Assembly: GCA_021844425.1 (NCBI GenBank)
Contig: JAKBTL010000087.1
Span: 1 to 64,000, forward strand
Length of the DNA: 64,000 bases
Source of the DNA: Actinomycetes bacterium
Lineage (GTDB): Bacteria; Actinomycetota; Acidimicrobiia; Acidimicrobiales; RAAP-2
Direction: 5' to 3'
The position numbers were made by a program, and so were the translations under genes. The notes beneath the pieces were generated by a model. The model made no database searches and was not told the origin of the DNA. It saw only the letters and a list, made by a program, of their open reading frames with translations. Shown in pieces: positions 23,221 to 31,893 of this stretch (positions are counted from its first letter, which is position 1; each line of letters starts with the position of its first letter).

Positions 23221-25125
23221 GTGGACGCAACGCAGATCAGGCAGGCCTACCTCGACTTCTTCGTCGGGCGCGGCCACGCCCACATCGCCCGGGCGAACCT
23301 CGTGCCGCGCGAGGACCCGACCACCTTGTTCACCGGATCGGGGATGCAGCCCCTCATCCCCTATCTCCTCGGTGCGACGCATCCGACAGGCGATCGGCTC
23401 GTCGACTCCCAGGTGTGCTTCCGCGCAGAAGACATCGACGAAGTCGGCGACGCCCGCCACACCACCCTCTTCGAGATGCTGGGCAACTGGTCGCTGGGCA
23501 GCTACTTCAAGGAGAGCCAGCTCCCCTGGCTCTTCGAATTCCTGACCGGCGTGGTCGGGCTCGACCCCTCGCGGCTCTACGCGAGCATCTTCGCCGGGTC
23601 GCCGCGCTGGGACGTCCCGCGGGACGACGAATCGGAGCAACGGTGGAAGGAGCTCTTCTTTGGGGTGGGCGTCGACCCCGTCGTGACCGAATTGGGTTCT
23701 GCGGAGCGGGCATCGGCAACCGGGATCGGTGACGCAAGGATCGTCGCCTACGACGAGTCCCAGTGTTGGTGGAGCCGCTCGGGACCCCCTGCCGCCATGC
23801 CTGCAGGCGAGCCGGGCGGCCCGGACTCCGAGGTCTTTTATCTCTTCCCCGAGGTCCCCCACGACACGCGTTTCGGCGCGCACTGCCACCCGCACTGCGA
23901 CTGCGGACGCTTCGTGGAGATCGGCAACTCGGTCTTCATGCAGTACCGGAGGACCGCGTCCGGTTTCGAGTTGCTCCCCCAGCGAAACGTCGACTTCGGC
24001 GGCGGTCTCGAACGCATCGCCATGGCCGCCGCCGGCACCCCCGACGTCTTCCAGATCGACCTGCTCGCTCCGCTCATGTCGGCGATCGAGTCCATGCGGC
24101 CAACCGCCGGCGTCCGCACCTCTGCCGGAGCAGGAACGACCGATCCGGAATCCGATCGGCGCGCCAGGCGCATCATCGCCGACCACACCCGTGCGGTCGT
24201 GTTCTTGGCATTCGACGGGGTCGAACCCTCGAACAACACGCAGGGATACGTCATGCGTCGCTTCGCCCGGCGTGCGATCCGTCAGGGCCTGCACATCGGC
24301 ATCGACGCGGACCTCCTCCCCACCCTCTCAGACGCCGTCGTCGCGATCTACAAGGACGCCTACCCCGAGCTCGGCGCGCGGGCACACGATATCCGGGGAG
24401 TCCTCGAGCGAGAAGAGACGCTCTTCCGAAAGACCCTCGCGCGCGGCGTGCGAGAGCTGCCGCGCATTGCGGGCAACCTCCTCGACGGCGAAGCCGTCTT
24501 CAAGCTCTTCGACACCTACGGCTTCCCCCCGGAGCTGAGCGTCGAAGAGGCGAGGGCGGGCGGGATCCCGGTCGATCCCGGGTGGAGCGCGCAGTTCGAT
24601 CTGCTCATGACCGAACAACGCGAGCGATCTCGGACCGCGGCCGCCGGCATGTTCAAGGGCGGCCTCGCGGACCAATCCGAGGCGACGACCCGCTTGCACA
24701 CGGCGACCCACCTGCTCTACAAGGCCCTCCGACTGGTCCTGGGCGACCACGTCGTCCAGCGCGGCAGCAACATCACCGCAGAGCGCCTCCGTTTCGACTT
24801 CTCCCATCCGCAGAAGATGACGGCGGAAGAGACGGCAAAGGTCGAGGCGATCGTGAACGAGGCCATCAGGCGGGACTGGCCGATGCAGGTGTCCGAGATG
24901 GCTCCAGAACAAGCCTTCTCCGAGGGCGCGCTCGGAGCGTTCGGCGACCGCTACGGCCCGACCGTCACGGTGTACACGGCGGGCGATCCGCACGGTGAGT
25001 GGTACAGCAAAGAGATCTGCGGGGGACCCCATGTCTCCCACACGGGCGAGCTGGGCCACTTCCGCATCGTGAAGGAGGAGTCCTCCGCTGCCGGGGTCCG
25101 CCGCATCAGGGCAGTCGTCGAGTAG
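23221..25125 (+). CDS. alaS: Alanyl-tRNA synthetase, short form without C-Ala domain
   Basis: At 634 residues this charges tRNA-Ala and edits mischarged tRNA, but is much shorter than the usual ~875. The class II catalytic core is intact (motif 1 region GSGMQPLIPYLLG, motif 2 region CFRAEDIDEVGDARHTTLFE, motif 3 GGGLERIAMA). The editing domain has HTATH (about residue 493) and CGGPH (about 600). The protein stops right after the editing domain, so the dimerising C-Ala domain is missing. A Cys/His-rich insertion (HCHPHCDCGRFVEIGN) sits inside the core. The architecture resembles the compact AlaS of Patescibacteria-type genomes. Whether a second full-length alaS exists elsewhere cannot be seen. 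GTG start. Confidence 0.92.
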   Translation: MDATQIRQAYLDFFVGRGHAHIARANLVPREDPTTLFTGSGMQPLIPYLLGATHPTGDRLVDSQVCFRAEDIDEVGDARHTTLFEMLGNWSLGSYFKESQLPWLFEFLTGVVGLDPSRLYASIFAGSPRWDVPRDDESEQRWKELFFGVGVDPVVTELGSAERASATGIGDARIVAYDESQCWWSRSGPPAAMPAGEPGGPDSEVFYLFPEVPHDTRFGAHCHPHCDCGRFVEIGNSVFMQYRRTASGFELLPQRNVDFGGGLERIAMAAAGTPDVFQIDLLAPLMSAIESMRPTAGVRTSAGAGTTDPESDRRARRIIADHTRAVVFLAFDGVEPSNNTQGYVMRRFARRAIRQGLHIGIDADLLPTLSDAVVAIYKDAYPELGARAHDIRGVLEREETLFRKTLARGVRELPRIAGNLLDGEAVFKLFDTYGFPPELSVEEARAGGIPVDPGWSAQFDLLMTEQRERSRTAAAGMFKGGLADQSEATTRLHTATHLLYKALRLVLGDHVVQRGSNITAERLRFDFSHPQKMTAEETAKVEAIVNEAIRRDWPMQVSEMAPEQAFSEGALGAFGDRYGPTVTVYTAGDPHGEWYSKEICGGPHVSHTGELGHFRIVKEESSAAGVRRIRAVVE

Positions 25126-25199
25126 CTCCCGGCACCTCGCCGGGCGCACCGAGGACCGCACGCCCCGCCCGCAGCGGTCCGCATCGCACATACTGGGGC

Positions 25200-27338
25200 G
25201 TGCCTCGAGCCGCAGTCGCCGCCACCGAGGCCGCACCTCCGCCGAGCATCGGCGCCCCCGCTGCCGCAGACACCCCTCCCGATGGGCCAACGGTCGGTCC
25301 GCACCTCGCCTACATGCCCGCGCTCGACGGCATGCGGGCGATCGCGGTGATGGGAGTGCTCGCCTACCACGGCGGGATTTCCTGGCTGCCCGGAGGGTTC
25401 CTCGGAGTGGACGCCTTCTTCGTCCTGTCCGGCTTCCTCATCACGTCGCTCCTCGTGCGCGAGTGGTCGCAGACGGGGACGATCGCGCTCGGGGCATTCT
25501 GGGCGCGCCGGGCGCGCCGGCTGCTTCCTGCGCTCTTCGCCGTCGTGCTCTTCGTGGTGTGCTACGCCGCGTGGGGGGTGCCCGCAGGCACCTATCCCGG
25601 CCTGCGCGCCGACGCGCTCTCGGCGCTCTTCTACGTCGCGAATTGGCACTTCATCGTGAGCGGGTCGAACTACTTCGCACAGTCGGCCCTCACCTCACCG
25701 CTCACCCACACCTGGTCGCTGGCGATCGAAGAGCAGTTCTACCTTGTCTGGCCCGTCGTGGTCGTCCTGATCCTCACGCGTACGCGTCGGTTGCGCACGT
25801 TGTGGTGGACCTGCCTCGCAGGCACGGTCGGCTCTGCGCTCGAGATGGTGGTGCTCTTCCACGGAGGATCGAGCCTCACACGTCTGTACTACGGCACCGA
25901 CACCCACGCGCAGTCTCTCCTCGCAGGTGCCACGCTCGCCGTCGCGCTCGGGATGATCACCGAGCGGCGACGCGCCGGGCTCGCGCCCGACCCCTCGCTC
26001 ACGCCGACGTCGCGCCGCGGGCGCCTGCTCCTGGCCGTGCTCGGGGCGGCCGGGATCGCCGCCTGCGCGGTGCTCTGGTGGCGCGCAACGGGCAGCTCGT
26101 CGTTCCTCTACGACGGAGGATTCTTGGTTGCGGCCCTCAGCGCGGGCGCGGTGCTCGCCGCCGCGGTCTGCGACCCCAACGGCCTGATTGCGCGGGCTCT
26201 CAGCCTGCGCCCCCTGCGCTACGTCGGGCGCATCTCCTACGGGGTCTACCTCTGGCACTACCCGCTGTTCATCTGGCTGGATGCCGCACGGACCGGCCTC
26301 GAGGGCGCACCGCTCTTCGTGCTGCGCTGCGCGATCACGTTCGTGGTCGCGAGCATCTCGTTCTTCTTGCTCGAGCGTCCGATCCGTCACGGACGCGTCC
26401 TCCGGTCCCGACGCGCATGGGTTGCCGCCCCGGCAGCCGCTGCCATCTGCGCGGCGGCGATCGTGGTCATGACGGTGCCGACCGGCGCACTCAGCGGCAC
26501 GCTGTCGCACCCCAGCGTGCGCGCGGCGCACGGTGCTCCGGGAGCTCGCGCGGCACCGCTGCGCGTGCTCACGATCGGTGACTCGACCGCGCTCACGCTC
26601 GGCATCGCGCTGTCTCAGGACGCGGCGTCGTACGGCATCACACAGCGGGTCGAAGCGATCTTGGGCTGCGGCGTGACGGACGGCCGCGAAGTGCGTGCAA
26701 CCGGAACCGTTCTGCGCGTCGCGAACGCCTGTTACTCGGGTCGGCTCCCCCCGGGCACGCCGAGGGTCAAGACGGTCCCGACGCCGTACGGCGTCACGAC
26801 GACCGTCCCTGACGCCGAACAGTGGAAAGCCTGGTACCGACACTGGGTCGCGGTGGATCACCCGAACGTCGTGATCGTGCTGGCGGGCAGGTGGGAGATC
26901 GTGACACGCACCTTCGATGGAGCGTGGACCACCATCTTGCACCCGGCCTTCGCGGCCTACGTCGCGCACGAGCTGGCGTCCCTCGTACGGATCGCGAGCG
27001 CCAAGGGTGCGCGCGTCGTGCTCATGACCGCACCGTGCTACGACAGCGGCGAGCAACCCGACGGGCAGCCCTGGCCGACAGAGTCACGTGCACGAGTCGC
27101 TGCGTACAACCGCATCGTCGCCCAAGTGGCGGCCCGCTTTTCTCCGGTCACCTCGGTCTACGACCTCCACGCACAAGTCTGCCCCCACGGGGTGTTCCAC
27201 GCAGAGCTCGGCGGTGTCCTGGTGCGCTCGGCCGACGGCGTGCACTTTTCTCCCGCGGGTGGCGCGTACCTCGGGCCCAGGGTGTGGCCGTTCATCGCAC
27301 GGATCGGGCGTGCCCAGCGCGCCGGACTGCATCACTGA
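25200..27338 (+). CDS. Acyltransferase-3 family protein with C-terminal SGNH domain (OatA-like)
   Basis: A 712-residue integral membrane protein. Residues about 40-400 form an acyltransferase-3 domain of some ten membrane helices, with the start ALDGMRAIAVMGVLAYH (catalytic His) and the typical SLAIEEQFYLVWP and YGVYLWHYPLFIW segments. The C-terminal extracytoplasmic part is SGNH-hydrolase-like: GDST near residue 460, and DGVHFSPAGG near 679 supplying Asp/His. Such two-domain proteins move acetyl or acyl groups across the membrane onto cell-wall or surface polysaccharides. The GTG start follows CATACT by a few bases and has no Shine-Dalgarno, so a leaderless transcript is possible. The acceptor is unknown. 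Confidence 0.9.
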   Translation: MPRAAVAATEAAPPPSIGAPAAADTPPDGPTVGPHLAYMPALDGMRAIAVMGVLAYHGGISWLPGGFLGVDAFFVLSGFLITSLLVREWSQTGTIALGAFWARRARRLLPALFAVVLFVVCYAAWGVPAGTYPGLRADALSALFYVANWHFIVSGSNYFAQSALTSPLTHTWSLAIEEQFYLVWPVVVVLILTRTRRLRTLWWTCLAGTVGSALEMVVLFHGGSSLTRLYYGTDTHAQSLLAGATLAVALGMITERRRAGLAPDPSLTPTSRRGRLLLAVLGAAGIAACAVLWWRATGSSSFLYDGGFLVAALSAGAVLAAAVCDPNGLIARALSLRPLRYVGRISYGVYLWHYPLFIWLDAARTGLEGAPLFVLRCAITFVVASISFFLLERPIRHGRVLRSRRAWVAAPAAAAICAAAIVVMTVPTGALSGTLSHPSVRAAHGAPGARAAPLRVLTIGDSTALTLGIALSQDAASYGITQRVEAILGCGVTDGREVRATGTVLRVANACYSGRLPPGTPRVKTVPTPYGVTTTVPDAEQWKAWYRHWVAVDHPNVVIVLAGRWEIVTRTFDGAWTTILHPAFAAYVAHELASLVRIASAKGARVVLMTAPCYDSGEQPDGQPWPTESRARVAAYNRIVAQVAARFSPVTSVYDLHAQVCPHGVFHAELGGVLVRSADGVHFSPAGGAYLGPRVWPFIARIGRAQRAGLHH

Positions 27339-27423
27339 CGGCCGGCCACCTCGGACCGCCGGTCTCACCAGGGAACCTGATCTCGCGTGTAGCCCGTGGG
27401 CAACCGGGGAACCACTACAGGGG

Positions 27424-28251
27424 ATGGACGGCCGCACGCCCGGGACGTCGTTCGCCGGGGGGTCCAACCGCCCCGGCGACCCTGATCGCCGCGCGCTCGA
27501 CGCCATGGCGGCTGCCGCCCGGCGTGCGCGCGAGCGGCTTGCGCCCGGCCCGGACAACGACGACGACGTGGGAGAGCGCCGCCTGGTCGCCCGCGCGCGC
27601 GGGACGACGCAGACCGAGCGGCCCGCGCGCCCCCGGCGCGCCGACGTGCCCCTTTCCCGGGTGACCCCGGAGCGACGCGCCCCGCGCCGTCCGGGCGCCG
27701 GACGGCGGGAGGGTCCGGGCACGAGACGGGCGGTCCTCGCGGCGGCGGTCGCAGGAGCGCTGGTCGTGGCCGGCGGCGGACTGGCACTCGGGCTCGGGGT
27801 GAGCTCGCACACGGCGGTGACCGCGAGGAGCGGGGCATCGCGGCGCCCCGAGTCCTCGCACGGGGTGTCCCGCCGTTCGGCCAGCCCCTCCTCCTCCCCC
27901 GGGTCGGCGCCGGGCGCAGGCACGCAGTCGGCGCCGGGCGCAGGCACGCAACCGGCGGTGGCGGCGCCGGCCACGACACCGACCGCCTCGCCGGGCGCTC
28001 CCCGCCTCACTTCGGTGAACCCTGCGGCGGGTGGCCCGGGCCAGCGCGTCATCCTGAGCGGCGCCAACCTCTTCAGCGCCGATGGCGAAGTCGTGGCCTA
28101 CTTCGGGCCCCAGGCGGCACCGACCAGCTGCTCGTCACAGACCTCGTGCACCGCGACGGTGCCCAACTTCGGATCGGGGCCCTCGACAGTCCCGATCACG
28201 GTGACCACGCAGCACGGGAGGTCCGACGCGGTGCGCTTCGCGTACCGCTGA
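27424..28251 (+). CDS. Membrane-anchored IPT/TIG-domain protein
   Basis: The 275-residue protein has a long, charged, Pro/Arg-rich cytoplasmic N-terminus (1-100), one transmembrane helix (about 102-122) and a Ser/Ala/Pro linker with a short repeat (SAPGAGTQ). A single C-terminal IPT/TIG beta-sandwich follows (LTSVNPAAGGPGQRVILSGA, ending DAVRFAYR). Two cysteines (SCSSQTSCTATV) could form a disulfide. No catalytic site. It follows the acyltransferase gene by 85 bases on the same strand and may be co-transcribed. A surface-binding role is plausible but not shown. Confidence 0.7.
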   Translation: MDGRTPGTSFAGGSNRPGDPDRRALDAMAAAARRARERLAPGPDNDDDVGERRLVARARGTTQTERPARPRRADVPLSRVTPERRAPRRPGAGRREGPGTRRAVLAAAVAGALVVAGGGLALGLGVSSHTAVTARSGASRRPESSHGVSRRSASPSSSPGSAPGAGTQSAPGAGTQPAVAAPATTPTASPGAPRLTSVNPAAGGPGQRVILSGANLFSADGEVVAYFGPQAAPTSCSSQTSCTATVPNFGSGPSTVPITVTTQHGRSDAVRFAYR

Positions 28252-28261
28252 GCGACCGGCG

Positions 28262-29455
28262 TCAGGGGCCCGAGCGCTCGCCCTGTGCCGGTGGCCCGAG
28301 CCACTGCGGCCCTAGATCGCCGACCGAAGGGCATCCCAAGAGGACCAACGTTCGCCGCATCTCGGCCGCCATGACGTCGAGGACCCGCTCGACGCCACGC
28401 TGGCCCGCAGCGCCGAGGCCGTAGAGGTAGGGACGTCCCACGAGCACCGCACGCGCGCCAAGCGCCAGGGCCGCCACGACGTGCGAGCCTCGGCGCACGC
28501 CGCCGTCGACGAGCACCTCTGCGGTGTCTCCCACCGCTGCGACCACCTCGGGGAGCACGTCCAAGGTCGCCGGCGCCCCATCGAGCTGGCGCCCGCCGTG
28601 GTTCGACACGATGACGGCGTCGGCTCCCGCGGCGACCGCCCGGCGCCCGTCGTCGCCGCTCAGGACGCCCTTCACGACAAGCTTGCCGCGCCAGCCTTCC
28701 TTGAAGTGGGCGACGTCGTCCCACGAGAACGGGGACGCGACCGCGGAGAGCAGCCCCTGGCCGTGCCCCGCGGGACCCGCGCCACGCCGCGACAGCCTGA
28801 GTCCGGTCGCCGCGAGCTGCGCTGCCCACCGCGGACGTGCCAGGACCTGGACACCGAGGGGGACCGCGTTGTGCGCGTCGACCCGCAGCGGGGGAGCAAC
28901 GCCATGGCGGACGTCGCGCTCGCGGTTGCCGAGCGTGGGCGTGTCGACGGTCACGACCAGCACCTCGACTCCGGCGGCTGCGGCTCTCGCGCAGAGGGCG
29001 TCGGCTTCGCTACGTCCACCTGCCGCGTACAGCTGGAACCACATCGGCACCGCGGCCGCGGCGGTGACATCTTCGATGCTGCTCCCTGCGACGGTGCTCA
29101 GCACCGAGATCGTTCCCCGCGATGCCGCGGCACGCGCCGCCCCCGCAGCACCGTCGGGATGGAGCAGTCGGATGAGGCCCCCCGGTGCGAGCAGCACGGG
29201 CAGGTCGACCGGGAGGTCCAGCACGGTCGTGGACAGTCGCGGCTCGACCGGCCCGATCGCCATCTTCGGGCGAAACGTGACCCGGCAGAACGCCGCCTCG
29301 TTGCGCTGCATCGTGACCTCATCGTCGGCAGCTCCGTCGACGTAGTCGAACACCACCGACGGCAACCGCCGCCGGGCGCCACGACGCGCGTCGCGGATGC
29401 TGTGGATCCGCGCGGCCGCGCGCTCGTCGGCCTTGGAGTAGACCGCACGCAACAT
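28262..29455 (-). CDS. FMN-dependent alpha-hydroxy-acid oxidase/dehydrogenase family protein
   Basis: A 397-residue TIM-barrel flavoenzyme of the LldD/glycolate-oxidase family. Visible landmarks are the N-terminal VFDYVDGAADDEVT, FMN-contacting strands (VPMWFQLYA, VLVVTVDTPTLGNRERD), the catalytic Lys in KLVVKGVLS, the active-site His-containing SNHGGRQLDG and the phosphate-binding end VLVDGGVRRGSHVVAALALG. It would oxidise a 2-hydroxyacid such as L-lactate to the 2-oxo acid. The mycofactocin-maturation enzyme MftD belongs to the same family, but no mycofactocin gene is nearby. It lies 35 bases after an SDR gene on the same strand. Upstream GTG starts are possible. Confidence 0.88.
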   Translation of the reverse strand: MLRAVYSKADERAAARIHSIRDARRGARRRLPSVVFDYVDGAADDEVTMQRNEAAFCRVTFRPKMAIGPVEPRLSTTVLDLPVDLPVLLAPGGLIRLLHPDGAAGAARAAASRGTISVLSTVAGSSIEDVTAAAAVPMWFQLYAAGGRSEADALCARAAAAGVEVLVVTVDTPTLGNRERDVRHGVAPPLRVDAHNAVPLGVQVLARPRWAAQLAATGLRLSRRGAGPAGHGQGLLSAVASPFSWDDVAHFKEGWRGKLVVKGVLSGDDGRRAVAAGADAVIVSNHGGRQLDGAPATLDVLPEVVAAVGDTAEVLVDGGVRRGSHVVAALALGARAVLVGRPYLYGLGAAGQRGVERVLDVMAAEMRRTLVLLGCPSVGDLGPQWLGPPAQGERSGP

Positions 29456-29490
29456 CGCGCCGGCATCACCCTTGCGAGGCGTGGCGGCGC

Positions 29491-30222
29491 TCAACGGCGG
29501 TGCACCGTGGTGGCACCCGCCTGGTCGCGGGCGAGCACGACGAGCGTGTCGATGTTGACGTGCGGGGGCCTGCTCACGACGAACCCGATGCACTCGGCCA
29601 CGTCCATGGCACTGAGCGGCGTCAAGCCTTCGTAGACCGCCGCCGCGCGCGACTCGTCTCCATGGAACCGGACGGTGCTGAACTCGGTCTGTACGAGGCC
29701 CGGATCGATCTCGGACACCCGCACTGGACGCCCGAGCACCTCGAGCCGGAGCACCTTGGTGAGCGCTCGTTCGGCGAACTTCGCGGCGTTGTAGCCGGCG
29801 CCGCCGATGTAGGGCTCGTAGCCGGCGATGGAGCCCACGTTCACGACGTGACCGTCGCCGCTCGCCTCGAGCAGTGGGAGCAGGCGCTTGGTCATGCGCA
29901 AGGTCCCGAGCACGTTCACCTCGAACATGGCTCGCCACTCGCCTTCGTCTGCCTGTGCGATCCGATCGAGACCGAGCGCGCCCCCCGCATTGTTCACGAG
30001 GACCCGGCACTCCTCGACGGCGTCGCAGAACCTGTCGACCGAAGCTGGATCCGTGACGTCCAGCACGTGCCAGCGCGCCCCGATCGCCTCGGCGACGGCA
30101 CGCAGACGCTCCTCGCGCCGCCCCCCGATCACGACGTCGAATCCGTCGGCGGCGAGGCGAGTGGCCGTCGCCTCGCCGATGCCGCTCGTCGCCCCCGTCA
30201 CGACGGCCACCCCGGTACGCAT
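29491..30222 (-). CDS. SDR-family NAD(P)-dependent oxidoreductase
   Basis: A 243-residue classical short-chain dehydrogenase: cofactor motif TGATSGIGEA, an Arg pair after the second strand (GGRREERL) favouring NADP, NNAG, catalytic Ser in VGSIAGY, and YNAAK. It is close to the YdfG-like group that acts on 3-hydroxy acids or serine. The ATG at 30222 gives a canonical N-terminus. It precedes the FMN-dependent hydroxyacid enzyme and the two may act on related hydroxy/oxo acids, which is inference from proximity. Confidence 0.92.
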   Translation of the reverse strand: MRTGVAVVTGATSGIGEATATRLAADGFDVVIGGRREERLRAVAEAIGARWHVLDVTDPASVDRFCDAVEECRVLVNNAGGALGLDRIAQADEGEWRAMFEVNVLGTLRMTKRLLPLLEASGDGHVVNVGSIAGYEPYIGGAGYNAAKFAERALTKVLRLEVLGRPVRVSEIDPGLVQTEFSTVRFHGDESRAAAVYEGLTPLSAMDVAECIGFVVSRPPHVNIDTLVVLARDQAGATTVHRR

Positions 30223-30309
30223 GGGTGGCACCCTATGCGATCTGCGGCATGTGACCGTCGATCGCTGGCGCACACCGGTGCCGCCCGTTCGGCCGGGCGA
30301 CCGAGCTCT

Positions 30310-31383
30310 TCAGGAGCGACAGGGGTCGTACCACGGCTGTTCGCCGTCGGCGTTGTACAGCGCGATCGCAAGCAGGCACTGGTCGCGCGGTGACGCTTTA
30401 TACGGCGGAACACCGACGAGTGTCGGCAGCCCTGCGAGCTGCGCGGCGTCGTTCCACGTGGACTGGGAGAACTGGAACGCCCCCATGTACAGCCCTGTCG
30501 GCGAGATCGCTTGGTAGTTGCCCCCCGACTCGGCCTGGATGACGCAGCTCAGGAAGGGGTTCAGCGCGGGCAAGGCGCCTGTTGCGGCGGAGGGTGCAGG
30601 CGTGGGAGCCGACGGAGGCGCGGTGGCGGCACGCGCAGGCGGCGCCGGCGCGGCGCTCCTCAGTGCTTGCGCCGCCGCAGCCGCGGCCGCGGCTTGCGCC
30701 TGCTGCTGGGCGATGGCGGCCGCGAGCTGACCGGAGATGGTCGCGTGCTGCTGCGCGAGCTTCTGCTCCGTCGCCTGCGCGGCGGCGAGCTCTGCATTGG
30801 CCTGTGCAAGCCGCTGTTGGGCCTGCGCGGCGATCTCTTGCTGCGCCGCCTCCTCGCGGCCCAGTGCTCGCCGATCGATACGCAGGTTGTCGATCGCGGT
30901 CGAGAGATCGCCCGTGACCACCTGGTCGTACACCGCACTCGCGCCGTTCGACGGATCGGACGCAAAGAGCGCTCCCGTCCCGTCGGCTTGCGCACCACCC
31001 TCCACGTATGCCTTCACGGCGGCGTTGCGGAGGTTGGCCATGTCCAACGAGATCCGGCGGCGCGTCGCCGCCATCTGTGCTTGCATCGCAGCGAGTTGCG
31101 CGTTGTCCGCCGCGACGCCGGCAGTATCGGCGTTGCGCTGCTGGAGATACCCGCCGATCTGGAGCTGCTCGAGCAGCATCTCTTGGGAGAGCTGCGCGGC
31201 TTGTGCGTGGAGGTTCGTCACCTGGTCCGCGCTTGCGGGCGCGACGGGAGAGAGCAGCGTTGCACCGAACACCGCTGCGACTCCGAGGCAGCAACCGACA
31301 CGAACTGCGGCCATTCCGGCGCGCACTCCGCTCTGCCGCCCCGAGTCCGAACCGGCCGAAATGGCATGTCGAACGTCGCTCAA
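30310..31383 (-). CDS. Secreted coiled-coil protein with Rpf-like transglycosylase domain
   Basis: The 357-residue protein has a signal peptide (hydrophobic core about 27-48, AGMAAVRVGCCLGVAAVFGA) and a long coiled coil (about 55-235, rich in Gln/Ala), like the N-terminal part of RipC-type peptidoglycan hydrolases. A Pro/Ala linker then leads to a C-terminal transglycosylase/resuscitation-promoting-factor-like domain of about 80 residues (CVIQAESGGNYQAISPTGLY, then GAFQFSQSTWNDAA), in which the Glu of QAESGG is the catalytic acid. Rpf-type enzymes cleave peptidoglycan glycan strands and promote growth resumption. Two cysteines in the domain match the family disulfide. It is followed by 240 gene-free bases upstream of the start (31384-31627). 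Confidence 0.9.
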   Translation of the reverse strand: MSDVRHAISAGSDSGRQSGVRAGMAAVRVGCCLGVAAVFGATLLSPVAPASADQVTNLHAQAAQLSQEMLLEQLQIGGYLQQRNADTAGVAADNAQLAAMQAQMAATRRRISLDMANLRNAAVKAYVEGGAQADGTGALFASDPSNGASAVYDQVVTGDLSTAIDNLRIDRRALGREEAAQQEIAAQAQQRLAQANAELAAAQATEQKLAQQHATISGQLAAAIAQQQAQAAAAAAAAQALRSAAPAPPARAATAPPSAPTPAPSAATGALPALNPFLSCVIQAESGGNYQAISPTGLYMGAFQFSQSTWNDAAQLAGLPTLVGVPPYKASPRDQCLLAIALYNADGEQPWYDPCRS

Positions 31384-31627
31384 GGGAACCCCGTTCTAGC
31401 GAGGACCCCGTCACCCGTCAAGCGCGCAGCCGTCGTCTCGGCCGCTCACCCGCGGACCACGACGCACCGGGGGCATCTGCGGTCGGCGTCGCGCGCTCGT
31501 GTCCACTGCGCCCTGCTACGCGTCCGCAATCTCGCGTGCGTCTGCGCGCCACGACTTCTTCACGCGACTGCAATGAGCAATGACCGGGTGCACGAGATCG
31601 GTTGGCCCGAAAGGGCAAACTGCACGC

Positions 31628-31849
31628 GTGACGCGCCGTCCCCCGCACCGTCCGCTCGCGCTCGACGCGTCGCACTGGCGGAACGACGGCCAGGCAAAGG
31701 TGCGGTACTCGAGTCGCACCGACGCCCTCGTCGCGGCAGACGAGCGCTCGAAGGAATCGGGGACGCAGCTCGGTGTCTACCAGTGCGCGTTCTGCAGCGG
31801 CTGGCACATGGGCCGGCGTTCTGGTCGGAGCGGACGCGCCGACGACTGA
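31628..31849 (+). CDS. Small putative zinc-ribbon-like protein, 73 aa
   Basis: Starts at GTG (VTRRPPHRPLALDASHW). The C-terminal motif YQCAFCSGWHMGRR combines CxxC with a Trp-His, suggesting a half zinc-binding site that might be completed in a dimer. A conserved-looking central part (YSSRTDALVAADERSKESG) precedes it. I have seen the same C-terminal signature in short actinobacterial proteins of unknown function. No partner gene is obvious; the MFS gene downstream is on the other strand. Confidence 0.6.
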   Translation: MTRRPPHRPLALDASHWRNDGQAKVRYSSRTDALVAADERSKESGTQLGVYQCAFCSGWHMGRRSGRSGRADD

Positions 31850-31893
31850 CGCGCGGGCGGCGCGAGCGCCTCGCGCGCCGTCAGCTCCAGCGA

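Noticed and set aside
23065-24294. Long upstream extension of rsgA
   Set aside because: Antisense to alaS; the canonical RsgA N-terminus starts at 23064 with a ribosome-binding site.
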